From Craterilacuibacter sp. RT1T (GTDB taxonomy: Bacteria; Pseudomonadota; Gammaproteobacteria; Burkholderiales; Chromobacteriaceae): DNA of 64,000 bases. Below the pieces are notes generated by a model. It made no database searches, was not told the origin of the DNA, and saw only the letters and a list, made by a program, of their open reading frames with translations. The position numbers and the translations under genes are program-made. The DNA lies in assembly GCF_023502145.1 (NCBI RefSeq), contig NZ_JAMFLI010000002.1:62001-126000 (forward strand), given 5' to 3'. Of this stretch, positions 63,681 to 64,000 are shown in pieces. Positions within the stretch are counted from its first letter, which is position 1. Each line of letters starts with the position of its first letter.

Positions 63681-64000
63681 ATGACCCGACAAATTCGCAA
63701 CATCGCTATTATCGCTCACGTTGACCATGGTAAGACGACTCTGGTTGACCAATTGCTTCGCCAGTCCGGCACCTTCCGCGACAACCAACAGGTTGTCGAG
63801 CGTGTTATGGACAGCAATGACCTCGAAAAAGAACGCGGCATTACCATTCTTTCCAAGAATACCGCCATTGAATATGAAGGCGTGCACATCAATATCGTGG
63901 ACACCCCGGGACACGCCGACTTCGGTGGTGAAGTAGAACGCGTACTGGGCATGGTAGACGGTGTTGTGCTGCTGGTTGACGCGGTTGAAGGCCCGATGCC
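63681..64000 (+). CDS. typA: Ribosome-associated GTPase TypA/BipA, 3' end cut by window
   Basis: The first 106 residues of TypA/BipA, a translational GTPase of ribosome assembly and stress. [16 protein letters not shown] is the G1 loop, [10 protein letters not shown] the G2 switch, and [35 protein letters not shown] the G3 region. The frame runs off the window end. Confidence 0.96.
   Translation, partial: MTRQIRNIAIIAHVDHGKTTLVDQLLRQSGTFRDNQQVVERVMDSNDLEKERGITILSKNTAIEYEGVHINIVDTPGHADFGGEVERVLGMVDGVVLLVDAVEGPM

Overview
The window is a chromosomal stretch of a flagellated Gram-negative bacterium. The gene order lepA-lepB-DUF4845-rnc-era-recO-pdxJ-acpS, the beta-proteobacterial flavour of the proteins and the moderately high GC content suggest a Neisseriales member (Chromobacteriaceae-like, for example the Chromobacterium/Vogesella/Aquitalea neighbourhood). 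The family is an inference from gene content; the species cannot be named from this sequence. No rRNA, CRISPR array, prophage or full insertion sequence was seen.

Layout. 1-8060: housekeeping run on the + strand (lepA partial, lepB, DUF4845 gene, rnc, era, a small monooxygenase, recO, pdxJ, acpS, FKBP, nagZ). 8147-11359: small accessory genes (GNAT, AraC/GyrI regulator, Bcr/CflA efflux pump, one hypothetical). 11737-22310: flagellar rod, hook, ring and junction genes flgBCDEFGHI, flgJ and flgKL, with two very good sigma-54 sites (before flgB and flgJ) and a very good sigma-28 site (before flgK). 22332-25033: minus-strand astE, enoyl-CoA hydratase and alpha/beta hydrolase. 25511-30021: putrescine ABC transporter potGHI and a PuuB-type oxidoreductase. 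30108-35500: arsenic island arsR-arsC-arsD-arsA-arsP-acr3. 35624-44220: an autotransporter heptosyltransferase translationally coupled to a 2447-residue AIDA-I-like autotransporter with nested repeats. 44554-47402: convergent speA and aguB (polyamine synthesis). 48207-52661: amtB with a sigma-54 promoter, an Lrp regulator divergent from dadA-alr. 52784-53502: eight tRNA genes, four tandem Val-Asp pairs. 53729-64000: accA, tilS, an LplT-like transporter, a nucleoside transporter, ccoS-ccoI, a quinone oxidoreductase, an unrecognised protein and the start of typA.

How the parts work together. Polyamine functions recur: SpeA makes agmatine, AguB finishes the agmatine to putrescine route, PotGHI imports putrescine and PuuB oxidises gamma-glutamylputrescine. 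AguA, the step between SpeA and AguB, and PotF, the periplasmic receptor, are not in the window. Amino-acid and nitrogen handling (dadA-alr, astE, amtB, Lrp) fits with this. The ars cluster covers arsenate reduction, arsenite chaperoning, a pump ATPase, an ACR3 carrier and an organoarsenical-type permease.

The most notable features are: (1) a 140-bp palindromic MITE-like element in three copies, each with a 3-bp target duplication that is the TAA stop codon of the adjoining gene; (2) an ArsP permease whose central loop carries seven vicinal cysteine pairs in 12-residue tandem repeats; (3) the autotransporter passenger with three levels of repeat (about 18-19 residues, 72 residues, and an exact 1080-bp tandem duplication) beside its probable glycosyltransferase; (4) the Val-Asp tRNA array.
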